Notes: a model not told the origin generated them from the letters alone. A stretch of DNA of 64,000 nucleotides from Vespa crabro (GCF_910589235.1 NC_060968.1:248001-312000), one strand, 5' to 3'; positions 41,491-52,600 are shown, numbered from the stretch's first letter. A program made the numbers and translations.

Positions 41491-42185
41491 CGATCATCGT
41501 AGCGTCACTCAACAATTAATGGAAGTATAAATGATGGGTACTAATTTCTTTCACAAATAATTAATATTACTCTTTCTTTTTGTTTATGCGTTTTCTTTCA
41601 GCTTAAAGGTTTTCATTCGGCTTTTTCTTTTCGTATATTTTATTAAAAAGCAGCCGCTATAAATTCCATGATAGTTGCCCGTGGGAAAAAATATTCCGGA
41701 GGTAAACTAGGATCGCGTTCGAATCTCCGGTTGGGTGCTTTCCTAGGGGCAAATAGCGTGGTAAGGATTAGCTGGCGCATAGCGTCGCTGAATACAGCTA
41801 GGGCGTCCCCCATTGTGACGAGTGGACGCAAGTCGGGCGTAAGGAATTGTAGGAACGCAGCAATACGCCAGGCGAGTATGAGGTCATCGTACAAGGCCGT
41901 TCATCGATCGACTCCCAGCTGCGCTACTAACCCCGCACTGCCCGAGCTTAATCAGGTGTTTGCCAGTCATTGAGGTGCTATAGTATTTTTGGAAAGGAGT
42001 GATAGGAGTTTGCTGAAGCCATCTTCTAAGGCCGTGCAAACAAATCCCTCTGAAGCTATATCGGCCGCGATTAGAATAGGGGAAAACAGCACCATAGCAG
42101 CCTCGATAAGTCGTTCCAGATCGAATAATAGACTGGTCGAACAGAACCGGGGTGCGGATTGATAATCATGCGACCGCAAACTGGA
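41491..42185 (+). other. 5' region between monomers and ORF1, copy 2
   Basis: Homologous to 19,771-20,469. An 83-codon minus-strand frame at 41,643-41,894 aligns with the 76-codon minus frame of the other copy. A + frame of 101 codons (41,668-41,973) is open here but stopped in the other copy, so it is probably chance. From about 42,010 a + frame reads KAVQTNPSEAISAAIRIGEN, conserved with copy 1 and possibly the N-terminal part of ORF1. The long minus-strand frame at 41,967-42,329 is not conserved in copy 1. Confidence 0.5.
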
Positions 42186-42545
42186 TCGTACGTCCGCAAG
42201 CTTTCCGCGCAAAACTCCCAGGAATCGTAACTTACGTCCCCAGTCCCTACAAATAGCGCCAAAGGAACGCATGAAAAAGCGCCCTGTCCTCCAATAATAG
42301 TGCAAGACGCCGAGCAAGACAGCGCGCATACATCCCGGGAACTACCGAAAGAAAACCTAGAAATAATCTACGCCCCATCAGCAATTCTTGAAGCGGACAA
42401 CATACCTGAAACAACCGTTGTTATAGGCGAGAATCTTCAACTCGTGGAACCACTGGTCACTTTTGCAGAACCCTGCGAATCCACTCGCGATAACGAATTG
42501 AATTCGGCTAAGTCCCCACTTCACGTAAATCGTGCGGTCTCATAA
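42186..42545 (+). pseudogene. ORF1 (gag-like) remnant of R1-clade element, copy 2
   Basis: The + frame reads YVRKLSAQNSQES, stop at 42,228, LTSPVPTNSAKGTHEKAP, CPPIIVQDAEQDSAH and TSRELPKENLEIIYAP, then continues to a TAA at 42,543-42,545. The first ATG after the internal stop is at 42,300. The ORF2 frame follows within 10 bases and in the same phase. Conservation with copy 1 at 20,470-20,688 supports a former coding role. No CCHC knuckle is visible, so the C-terminal RNA-binding part of a typical R1 ORF1 is missing or unrecognisable. Called by position and conserved frame only. Confidence 0.45.
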
Positions 42546-42554
42546 TGTCATTTA

Positions 42555-43040
42555 TTGCAGCAATATATGGGACGTTCTAAAACGTTAGCGGGAGATGTGC
42601 GGGAACTGATTAGCCAAATGCGCTCGGACGTGCATCTGCTACAGAAGCCGTACGTCCAAAAGTTAGGGACAGGATACGAGATTATAGGATTAGGCAACGG
42701 GACAAGAATTCTTGTTAGTCGCGGTGAAAGATTCTGGTCATTGGTAACGGCGACCAACTCAAACAGTACGTTGCATTTTATCTCGCAGCTCTACTCTCCG
42801 CACTGCTTCTGTGCAGATGTGCAAGCACCCGGCTCCCCCTTTTACGTTGAGTCGCACTACTTTCAGTACAGCGACAAAATAGAGGAGCACCTTAAGCACT
42901 TTAAACATGTTCTTCGTGCCCTAAGTGGGAAGAGACTAACAGTATCATTAGACGCCAAAGCGCGATCTCCCTCAGTGCACAGACAAAAGAGGCTCGAAGT
43001 TAGAAGACCCCATCCAGACATCCGGGATAAAAGTTATTAT
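42555..43040 (+). pseudogene. R1-clade ORF2 endonuclease, N-terminal part, copy 2
   Basis: The frame passes through LLQQYMGRSKTLAGDVREL, SDVHLLQKPYV, GLGNGTRI, TATNSNSTLHFISQLYSP, HCFCADVQAPGSPFYVE, SHYFQYSDKIEEHLKHF and VLRALSGKRLTVSLDAKAR. VDVLLLQEPYV-like, GLGNGTRI-like and FQYSD motifs in this order are those of R1-clade APE endonucleases. The first ATG is at 42,567, but the frame is open from just after the ORF1 stop. A frameshift around 42,970 moves coding to the frame reading TDKRGSKLEDPIQTSGIK. The domain is then cut at 43,040 by a piggyBac-derived insertion and resumes at 43,488. Residues in the uninterrupted frame after 43,040 belong to the insertion. Confidence 0.9.
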
Positions 43041-43487
43041 CTCGTTGAGCGCCACGCAGTTTTTGAAGGCAGTCCCCGTAAAGCCACGCGCGCCACTTAG
43101 AAGCGCTGATATTGTTGTACAAATATATTGTAAATTATGTTACGATAAAAATGTAACAAAAGATAGTAGAGAAATAGCTAGGATAAAAACTAAGCGAGTT
43201 GTCACATTTTGTAATACCTATAAAGGAGAACCGTTTTTATATTTACCATGCTTCAATGATATCCACTAATACTGAAATGTGTCAAAATTAATTAAATTTT
43301 GCATAAATGTTCTGCAAATTTATAAATCAGTGTAAATTTTATATAGATTTATATCATGTTATACGCTGTCAGCCAGCGGTGGTTGGCGCAGTCTAAATGT
43401 AAATTCAGTGTCAGCCACCAATGCCTGACGTTGCCTAAATGAAAAGTCCAGTGTCAGCCACCGATGGCTGACGTGGCGCTCATCGTG
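43041..43487 (+). mobile_element. 447-bp piggyBac-derived element nested in the R1-clade endonuclease
   Basis: The insertion is flanked by TTAT at 43,037-43,040 and 43,488-43,491; the other R1 copy shows the empty site (TTTATTGACG near 21,345). Its ends are 16-bp inverted repeats with 14 matches: CTCGTTGAGCGCCACG on the left, and CACGATGAGCGCCACG when the right end is read inward. Inside are the 3' end of a piggyBac-type transposase frame and, towards the right end, three subterminal GTCAGCCA repeats (43,369-43,470), the last forming a hairpin with GGCTGAC. The superfamily normally targets TTAA; TTAT may be a variant or mutated target. It is an internally deleted, non-autonomous derivative. 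Confidence 0.8.
43057..43269 (+). pseudogene. piggyBac-type transposase, C-terminal fragment
   Basis: piggyBac transposases excise and insert DNA at TTAA and end in a cysteine-rich zinc-binding domain. This frame reads IYCKLCYDKNVTKDS, then KTKRVVTFCNTYKGEP and FLYLPCFNDIH before a TAA at 43,267. The spacing CxxC, then C, then PCF and a final H, fits that C-terminal domain. Two expected cysteines read Tyr (in CNTY and LYLPC), each one G-to-A change away. Only the last 70 or so residues remain; the catalytic DDD domain is absent, so this is a fragment carried by the non-autonomous element. No start codon of its own is implied. Confidence 0.72.
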
Positions 43488-43807
43488 TTATCGAAGTAAA
43501 GCAGTCACCTATATTCTGGACCACGAGAGATTCCTCATACATCGATGTAGCCCTCTTGTCGCTTTCTATGAGCCGACTTATTGTCCAATGGAAAGTAAGA
43601 ACAGACTGGACATCCAGAGAACACAATACAATAGACATTGTGATACATCCCCTGATGACCGATTCTGAATGGGGGTGGTGCTTTGTGCGACGGGAAAAGG
43701 AGGCACAATACCAAAAGAGCCGACTTGGATCTGTTCGCATGCACTGTCTTACCGCGGCAAGGGTAGAGGGAAGCAGTTTAGGATCGGCATCAGAAGTAGA
43801 GATATGA
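43488..43807 (+). pseudogene. R1-clade ORF2 endonuclease, C-terminal part, copy 2
   Basis: The frame resumes after the insertion as EVKQSPIFWTTRDSSYIDVA, then LSLSMSRLIVQWKVRTDW, TSREHNTIDIVIHPLM and a tail ending SASEVEI followed by a TGA at 43,805. FWTTR, SSYIDV and the DWTS-DHN region are characteristic of R1-clade endonucleases. The catalytic SDH reads REH here, so Ser and Asp are both changed and cleavage activity is not expected. A minus-strand open frame over the same bases (43,480-43,821) is a shadow. The homologous part of the other copy is at about 21,345-21,640. Confidence 0.9.
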
Positions 43808-45600
43808 GCCAACATGTTCACACGTATCCTACAAACCGACTATTCTGAATCTTTTCCCCGGAAAAAGGTTCCACGGAAATTCAACCATTGGTGGACAGCA
43901 GCGCTAACGAACAGGAAGAAGGCGGTTGCTAGGTTGAGAGGTGCGTTCTAGCGTGAAAATGAATATCAAGCACGCCTCGGTGTAAGGCACGAGTATCGTT
44001 CTACGCTGGGGGCATACAGCAAAGAAGTACGAGGTGCCAAATTAGTTAGTTGGAGGAATTTCGTTAAGGAACAGAGCAACGTGAAACCGTGAGGGTACGT
44101 TTACAAACAACAGGCGGGCAAACTACGCGCCAAAAGAGTAATTAATACTCTTAAACGAGACGGAACGAGAACCACGAATATCCAAGAAACGGCTAGAGTC
44201 CTCCTCAATACGCATGTCTCGGACGACTGCGTTTCCGAAAACACACCAGAACAGCGAGCGGTACGAAATCTCAAACGTTCTCGAAACAGAGAGCCTCACA
44301 CTTCACGAAGGAAGGGGTAGCGCGGGTCATAGATTCCCTCAAAAACGGCAAGGCCCCGAGACATGATCTCATCGAGGTATGTGTGCTCAAAAAAGTATTC
44401 GCCGTCATCCGATTCCTATTTGTAGACCTTCTCAATGGATACCTTCAATGGAGTATCTTCCCGTCTATTTGAAGAGACGGATCCTTAGGTGCACTCCTGA
44501 AGTCGATAACAAAGACACGGAAGTCCCCGAGCACTTCTGTATGATATGCTTTTTCTCCGTCATAGGGAAGGTTATGGAAATGCTGCTGAAGTTGCGCCCC
44601 ACTGAAACCTTCCATGCGAAGGGAAGAATATCGGACAAACAGTTTGGGATTGTCCATGGACGTTCCACAGAGGACGCAATCGAAGTGTCTCGTCGAATCG
44701 TTTCTGCCTCCTCATATATGTTGTCGCGATGTCTTTCAACATCTCGGGAACCTTCGACAACGTTTGGTGGTCTCTAGTCCTTAAGGCACTCCAAGATCGG
44801 AACTGCCCGAGAAACGCCTTTATGGTAATGACAAGCTACTTCGCGTACCGTAAGGTCAAAATCGCTCTGGGAGAACATGATATTTCAAAGCAGATCTCGA
44901 GAGTATGCCCACAAGGATCGGTCCTCGGCCCCTTCTGATGTAAACTCACGTTCGACCAACTCCTTAGGATTCTGAAGGAATCATCGGAAGTCAACGTGAT
45001 CGCATACGCGGACGTCCTACTCGTCAGCGTAGATGGAAACTCAAGGAAATAATTCGAAGAAAAAGAAAATCGTATGATTACCTGCATCACCGGATGGTGC
45101 ACGTCTGCGAATTTGATAATCTCAGAGCGTAAGCCGGAAGTGATTGTCCTTAAGAGCGATTGGGTTAAAAGGAAACCCATCGGACAACGAGGAGGAAAAA
45201 GTCCGAATAGAAAGTGGAAAATGGCGAAAAAACCGACCTAGCGAACAGGCCTCCCTATCATAAAGAGAGGGAACAATAATTATATATTTAGGAATTCCGT
45301 TAGATACTTGGGGTTATTCTTCGATAAAGGACGGTGGATTACGACACATTGCAGTTAAGTTAACGATAAGGTCGTCCCATTTTTCGCTAATCTGTGTAGG
45401 TTCGCTGCTAGGGAATGGGGACTCCGCCAATGCGTCCTCCGAGCGGTCTATTTCACACCTACGGTCATGTACGCGACAGTAGGATGATCAGATCTCTGCT
45501 CGAATGGAGATCCCAAAAAGTTAAGACATCTCGGTCACGGTTAAGCCATCTGTGCCAGCGTATGGCACAAAAGCTACGGAATCCCTCTGCGTCATAGAAG
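43808..45600 (+). pseudogene. R1-clade ORF2 reverse transcriptase, broken
   Basis: The + frames read, with shifts: KFNHWWTAALTNRKKAVARL and RHEYRSTLGAYSKEVRGAKL (with stops at AF*RE and KP*GY), a finger region, then FSVIGKVMEML, ISDKQFGIVHGRSTEDAI, FNISGTFDNVWW (RT motif A, first catalytic Asp replaced by Asn), CPQGSVLGPF (motif B), a TGA in place of Trp, NVIAYADVLLV (motif C, YADD changed to YADV), ITGWCTSANLIISERK and SVRYLGLFFDKGRW. Motif order and the RSTEDA/ISGAFDNVWW signature place it in the R1 clade. Two of three catalytic aspartates are lost, besides frameshifts and stops, so no activity is expected. The enzyme would have copied the element RNA at the nicked target. Confidence 0.92.
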
Positions 45601-45849
45601 CGGAGGCCACAATAAATCTCCAGTTACTGAAACGAAGGAGACTAAACGACATTAGGGAAAATAGATGCACCGAGACAGCTACGATAAAACCGTAAGGCAC
45701 GAATATTAAATTCGCCATAGCAATACAGGTCGATGAGGAATTATCTAGGGTTTGGCAGTCTAGGTAGGAGAACTCCTATGAAAGGAAGGAAAACTTACGC
45801 TTAATTCCCGACCATCAAGATCAGGATGGGTGCCCGTTTCGTCTCTCAT

Positions 45850-46000
45850 AAAAATTTCACAAGCCAGTTTCTTGAGGACACGAAGCCTTCAAGGCAATGC
45901 TGACGTCACTGAACATCATCACTGAAGGAACGTGCGAGTGTGGCGAAGAGGACACGTTTTCACACCTCATCATCGACTGTCCGGTTTTCGTACCATAGAG
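45850..46000 (+). pseudogene. R1-clade ORF2 C-terminal zinc knuckle
   Basis: A + frame reads AFKAMLTSLNIITEG, then TCECGEEDTFSHLIIDCPVF, then a stop. The pattern C-x-C-x7-H-x4-C is the C-terminal CCHC motif found in ORF2 of R1-clade elements, thought to bind nucleic acid. All four ligands are intact here, unlike the damaged RT and endonuclease. Between 45,600 and 45,850 only short homologous stretches with several stops are seen. Confidence 0.8.
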
Positions 46001-46591
46001 ATAAGCTACGGAGAAACTTCTCCGTGAATAGCATTGGCCGGATGCAGCGTGACAACTTGTCTTCATGAACGAGGTCTTCTCCCACCTCGCGGAGTTTTGC
46101 AAAGAATCCCTCATCATAAGGGGTCATTAGTTCATGAATTCTGTTCAGCCGGAATTGTCGGAGTTCCGGTAATGAAAGTGGGTGCCTGTAATTACCTCGG
46201 GTTAGCTCACTCTCGAGCAGGATAGGTTCGGTGATGTTCGTACGCATCTACCTATTTTTCCTTTTCTTTTTCCCTCCACCGCCTAACTCTCACTAATAAA
46301 CCTGCTATCCTTCCATTCCTATTCAATTCTACGGAACGAGCGCTAAGGCTCGTGGCACTGTGGGTGGACCTCCCCGTCGTTTCCGGTGGCACAGGGTGAT
46401 ACGTTGCTGCGAAGGAGCTGGTCGTGGGTAAACGGCTCACCCTGCCCCGCCGGTAGTAATGTTGGGTTTTCCCAAGTTCGCTCTCTTGGCCGTGGTGGTT
46501 GCTCCGTAGATAGATCCGTAGCACATGCTCGAATGGGCGAGGTAGCTCAGGTGCAGAAACGTCATGGGTGACCATCTTTTCTATATATTGC
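46001..46591 (+). other. 3' end and 3' UTR of the R1-clade element
   Basis: Coding traces fade by about 46,130 (MNEVFSHLAEFCKE is still readable). The remainder has no conserved frame. It holds a pyrimidine-rich stretch (46,252-46,300) and a G+C-richer part, and ends CTTTTCTATATATTG directly before satellite sequence. There is no poly(A) or A-rich tail, which is usual for R1 and unlike many other LINEs. This part is missing from the 3'-deleted copy. Confidence 0.7.
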
Positions 46592-46609
46592 CGGATTTGG
46601 AGACTTTCC
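46592..46609 (+). repeat. Right target-site duplication of R1-clade element
   Basis: CGGATTTGGAGACTTTCC, partner of 40,334-40,351. From here the 68-bp unit continues normally as GACTAGTCGAATGAAAG. The preceding TTGC may extend the match to about 21 bp. Confidence 0.68.
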
Positions 46610-49600
46610 GACTAGTCGAATGAAAGTCACTCGAGTATATCAAGAAACAATGCGACTGTCAGACCTAGAAATATTCCGACCAGTTGAAAGAAAGTTATGA
46701 GAGTGCCTATCGAACCTATGCTACTGTCGGAATAGAAAATATACCGACAAGTCGAAGGAAAGTTATGCGAGTGACTTGAGAACCAATGCGACTAATGCTC
46801 TTGAAAATATTTTAAGTAGTAGAGAAAAAGTTGTGCGAGTGTCACTCGATACAATACGACTCCGGCACCTAGAAATATTCCGACTAATAGTTGGGAAGTA
46901 ATGAGAGAACATCTAAAACCACTGCGATTGACGGCTTGTCAATATTCTGTCTAATCGAAGTAAAATTATGTGAGTGACTTGAGATTCAATGAGAATGTCG
47001 GACTTGGAAATATACCGACTAGTCGAGATAAAGCTATTCAAGTGCCTCTCGAACCAATGGCTCTGTCGGACCTAGAAATATTCCGACTGGACGATGCAAA
47101 GTTGTGTGAGTTCCACTCGAACCAATGCGACTGTCGGACCTAGAATTATTTCGACTAGTCGTGGAAAGGGTGTGAGATTGCACTTCGGTCCAATGCTATG
47201 GTTGGACTTATCAATCTTCCGTCTAGTGGAACTAACGTCATGTGAGTTACTTGTTAAACAATGCACCTGTCGAACTTCGAAGTGTTCCGATTGGTAGAGG
47301 GAAAGTTATGCGTGTGCCTAATAGAACAATGCGACTGTCTGACTTGGAAATGTTGCGACTTGTTGAGGTAATGTTATGCGAATGCTTTGTGAAGCATTAC
47401 GATTATTCATCTTAGAAATATTCCAAATAATTGAGAAATATTTGTGCCTGTGCCTCTCGAACCAATGCGACTGTCGGTCTTGGAAAAAACCGACTAGTCG
47501 AGGGAAGGTTATGCGAGTGATGTATGAAGCAATGCGACAGCCGAACTTGGAAATATACAGCCTAGAAAAGAGAAAGTTATGAGAGTGCCACTCGAAACAA
47601 TGCTATCGAACATGAAAATATACAAACTAGTCGAGTGAAAGTTATGCGTTTGAGTCTCGACCCAATGCGGCTGTCGAACATGAAAATATACACACTAATC
47701 GAGTAAAAGTTACACGAATGATTCACAACTCAAAGCGACTGCCGGATATGGAAATAACCCGACTAGTCGTGGGAAATATGACTGCCTCTCGAACAAATGC
47801 AGCTGTCAATATTGGAAATATTTCAACTTGTTGGGGGAGAGTTTTGCGAATGCATCTTGAACAAGACGGCCGTCGGACTTTAATATATGTCGACAGGTAA
47901 ACAGAAAGATACGAGTGTTTATGGAACCGACTAGTAGACGGAAAGTTATGTGTCACTCGTACCAATGCGGCTGTCGGAAATAGATATTTTCTGACTAATC
48001 GAGTGAATATTATGCGTGTGACCACCGAACTATTGAGACTGTTGGACTTGGAAATATTCCGTATATTCTAGCGATAGGTAAGCAAGTGCCTCTCAGATCA
48101 ATGCAATTGTAAGATTTAGAAATATTCCCACAAGTTCAGGGAAGGTTATGTGAAAGAGTCTCGAGATAACGCGACTGTAGGGTATAGAAAATTTTCGACT
48201 AGTCGATGGAAAGTCATACAACTGACTTGTATACTAATGTGACTGTCGAAACTGGAAATATTTCGACTAGGCAAGGGAATGTTATGCGAGTGCCTTCCGA
48301 AGGAATGCAACTGTCGGACCTATAATTATTCAGACTGAACGAGAGAAACATATGATAGTTCTTCTCGATCTAATGCGACTCTAAGACATAGAAGTATTCT
48401 GATTAGACGAAGGAAAGTTATGAGAGTGCTTCTCGATCTTATGCAACTGTTGGACTTATCAAAATTCCGACTAATCAAGGGCAAGTTATTAGAGTGCCTT
48501 TCAATACATTAAGAGAGTCGGTCTTGGAAATATTCCGAATAGTTGAGGGAAATTCATGCGACTAATACTCGTACCAATGTGACTGTCGGACATGGTAATA
48601 TACCGACTAAAAGAGCGATAATTATACGAGTGACTTGTGCTAAAAGCGCCTGTCGGATATTGAAATATTCCAACTAGTCAAGGGAAAGTTATCCATTTGT
48701 CTCCCGAACCAATGCAACTGTCGGACCTAGACATATTCCCACTATACGAGGGAAAATTGTGCAAGTTTCTTGTGAACCTATGAAACTGTCGGATCTAGAA
48801 ATATACCGTAAAGGCGAGGGAAAGTTTTGCGAAATCTTCTTAAACTTATGCGACTGTCGAACTATAAATACTTCGAATAGACAAGGGAAAGTTTTGCGAG
48901 TCCCTTTCGAACATATGCGTCTGTCGATCTAAAAATATTCCGATATTATGAGGGAAGTTATGAAAGTGCCTCTCGAATCAATGGTACTGTTAGACTTAGG
49001 AATTTTCCGTCTAGTCGAGGGAATGTTATGCATGTGTCTTGTGAACGAATGCTACAACTTTTCTTGGAAATAATCCGACTAGTCGAGGGAAAGTTATGTT
49101 GGAGCCTCTCGAATCTATGCAACTATCGGTCTTATAAATAATCAGACCAAACGAGGGATACATATGACAGTTCTTCTCAATCCAATGCAACTATCGGACC
49201 TAGATATAATCCTACTACACGAGAAAAAGATATGAGAGTGCCGCTTGAAACAATACAACTGTTGGACTTAGAAACATTCGGCCTAGACGAGGGAATGTTA
49301 TGAAAGTGTTTCTCGAACCAATGCGATTGCTGGACCTGGAGAAATTTCTTCTAGTCGAGGGAAAGTTAATCGAGTGTTTGTCAATCCAATGCTACGGTAG
49401 GACTTGGAACTTTTTGACTAGTGGAGAGAAAGTTGTTTGGGATACTCACTAATCCATGCGACTATCGCATTTGTAATCATTCCGACCAGTCGAAGGAAAG
49501 TTATTGGAGTTCTCCTCGAACTAATGCGACTGTCAGACATACAAAAATTTAGACTATTCAAGAGAAATTTTCTTGTACCTATCGAACCAATGAGACTATC

Positions 49601-52600
49601 AGACTTGAAAATTTCCGACTTATCGAGCAAAAGTTTGGCGAATGCCTTTCGGATCAATGAGACTTTTGGACTTGATAGTATTCCGATTAGTTGAGGAAAA
49701 GTTATGCTAGTGGCTATTGAACTAACGCGACTCTCGGACTTAGTAATACACCAACTTGTCGAGGGAAATTTACGCGATTGTCTTTCGTACGAATGAGACT
49801 GTTGGCCTTGGAACTTTCCGACTATTCGAGGAAATGTTGTACCAGCGCCTCTCAACAAATGCGACTGACATACTTGGACATATGTCTAGCCGAATGAACG
49901 TTATAAAAGTGAATCTCATATTAATGCGACTGTCGCATTAATTTGCGACCTTTGGAAGAAATCCGACTAGTTGAGGAAAAGTTATATGCGCAATTTGTGA
50001 ACCATTGCGACATTCAGTATTGGAAATTTTCTGAATTGTCGGTAGAAAGTTTTCCGATTGCCTTCCAAAACAATGCGACTGGGGGATTGAAAAAATTCCG
50101 ACTAGTCGAGGGATAATTATGCGAGTAACTTATGAACCAATACGACGGTCGGACTTGGAAATATCCCAACATTTCGAGGGAAACTTATGCGAGTGTCTCT
50201 CGAACCAATGCGGCTGTCGAACTTGGAAATATTTCGAGTAGTCGAGTGAAAGTTATGCGAGTGATTCTCGAACCTAAGTTAGAATTGGAATTATCACGCC
50301 TAATCGATGGATATTTATGCTGGTGGCTTTCGAAACAATGCGACTGTCGGACTGGAGAATATTTCGACCTTTCGAGGGAAAGTTATGTGAGTGTTTCTTG
50401 GAGTAATAAGACTGGCGGACATGGAAATATTCCGACTACTCGGAGTAAGGTTTTGCGGGAATCTCCCGATCCAATGCGGCTATCGGATTTGGAAATACTA
50501 CGACTTGTCGAAGGTAAGTTATGCGAGTGCCTGTAGAACCAATGCTACTATTGCACATGGAAATAATCCGACTGGAAGATGGAAACTTATGCGAGTGCCT
50601 CTCGATCCAATGCGACTGTCGGACCTAGAAATATTCCATCTATTTGTGGGAACATTATGAGAGTGTCCCTCGAACCAATGCGATTGTCGAACATAGTAAA
50701 TGCCGTCTAGCCGAGGGAAAGTTCTGCAAGTGCCCAGTGAATTAATGCGACTGTGGGACTTGGAAAAGTTCCGACGTGTCGAGGGAAAGTTATGCGATTG
50801 TCTTGTGAACCAATGCGGCTGTCGGAATCGGAAATATTCGGATTGTTCGAATAAAACTTACGCGAGTGATTCTAGAACTAATGCGGCTGTCGAACTAAGA
50901 AATATTCAGACTATTCGGGGGAACACTATACGATTGCTACTTGAACTAAAGCGAATGTCGAACTTGGATTAATTATGACACGTTGCGGTATCTTTATTCG
51001 AGTGACTTGTAAATCAAAGCGACTGACGGTATTGGGAATATTCCGATTAGTCGATATAATGTTATGCAAGGTCCCCTGGAACCAATGCGGATGTCGGATG
51101 TGGAATCCTTCCGGATAGTCGAGAGAAAGTTATGCAAGTGATTCTAGAAGTAACAAGACGGTCGGACTAGAAAATAACCCGAGTAGCCGGGCAGTGCTAT
51201 GCGAGTGCCACATGAACAAATGTGGCTGTCGGCCTTGGAACTATACCGACGAGTTGAGGATAAGTTGTGCGAGTTACTCTGGTACCAAAGCGACGGTCGA
51301 TTTGGAGAAATACCGATTATTCTTGGGAAATTTATGCGAGTGCCTCTCGAACCAATGCGGCTGTCGGACTTGGTAATATTCCGACTAGTCGTGGAAATGT
51401 AGTACGGGTGCCTCGCGAAACAATGCGTCTGTCGTACTCAGAACTATCCGACTAGTCGAAGGATTTTTGTGCGAGTGCTCTCAAATTATTTCGACTACCA
51501 AACTTGGGAACACTTTGCTTAATCGAGGGAAAATTATGCGAAATCCTCTCGAAACATTACGACTGTCGGAATTAGTAATATTCCACCTAGTCGAGGGATT
51601 GTATGCGAGCGTTTCACGAATCAATACCACTGTCGGAGTTAGAAATCATCCTGACTAGTCGAAGTAAATTAATGGGTGTGACTCTTGATCCAATGATACT
51701 GTTGGACTCAGAACTTTCCGAATAGTCGAGTGAAATATTTGTGAGTGCCTCTCGAACTATTGCGACTGTTGGACTTGAAAAACAGGCTAGTTGGGAACAG
51801 GATATGCGACTTCCTCTGTTACCCATGTTGATGTTGGACTTCGAAATATTCCAACTAGTCGTGAGAAATTTATGAGTGTGCTTTTCGGGGCATTACGGCT
51901 GCTGGGCTTGGTTAGGTTCCGACTAGTCAAGGGAAAGTTATGTGATTATCTTTTGAGAAAATGCGGCTGCTGGTCTTGGAAATATTCCGTCTAGTCGAGG
52001 GAAAGTAGCGAGTGACGCTGGATACAATACGGCGGTTGGGCTTGGAAATTTCCGTACTAGTCCAGGGATACTTATTCGAGAACCTCTCGAACCAATGCGG
52101 CTGTAGAAATTAGAAATATTTGGACTAGTCGAGAAAAAATTATGAGAGTGACCTTTACCCAATGAGGCGGTAGGACTTGTAAATATCCCGAATAGTCGAG
52201 GGAAATTTACGCAAGTGACATTTGATCCAATGCTACTGTCGGACCTAGATATATACCGACTAGTTGACTGAAAGGCGTGAGATTAATTTGTGAATCAATG
52301 CGACTGTCGGAGTTGGAAATATTCCGCTTTGTCCAAGGAAATTCATGCGAGTGATTCTCAATTCAACGCGATTGTCGTACTTGGACATATCCTGTTTTGT
52401 CGAACAAATTTTATACCAATTTTCGAACCAATGCGTCTGTCTTGTTTGGAAAGTTTCTGATTATTTATGGGAAAGTTATTTATATTCATCTCGAAATAAT
52501 GGGACTGTTGGACTTGGAAATATTCCGCCCTATCGAGTGAAAGATATGCGACTGAATCTTGATCAAACGCTACTGTCGGACTTGGAAATCTCCCGACTAT

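Larger units (their letters stand above)
40352..46591 (+). mobile_element. R1-clade non-LTR retrotransposon, near full-length, decayed
   Basis: A 6.2-kb element inserted within one 68-bp satellite unit. In order it has: ~64-bp monomers (40,352-41,490), a 5' region with ORF1 traces (to 42,545), ORF2 endonuclease (42,555-43,807, split by a 447-bp insertion), RT (43,808-45,600), a C-terminal CCHC knuckle (near 45,930), then a 3' UTR to TATATATTG with no poly(A), as in R1. The interrupted unit resumes after the 3' end with an overlap of about 14-21 bp. R1 itself makes a 14-bp target duplication in 28S rDNA (established knowledge); here the target is a satellite unit next to its CGACTAGTCG palindrome. 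Many frameshifts and Trp-to-stop changes make it inactive. Confidence 0.85.

Noticed and set aside
41967..42329. 120-codon minus-strand frame as a gene
   Set aside because: It lies opposite the ORF1 region, is not kept in the homologous 20,300-20,690 segment, and matches no motif I know.
43480..43821. 113-codon minus-strand frame
   Set aside because: It is a shadow of the well-supported + strand endonuclease (SSYIDV, DWTS, HNTIDI).
46525..46570. tRNA-like GGTAGCTCAGGTG word near the 3' end of the R1-clade element
   Set aside because: Only a D-arm-like word is present; there is no matching T-arm, acceptor stem or anticodon stem.
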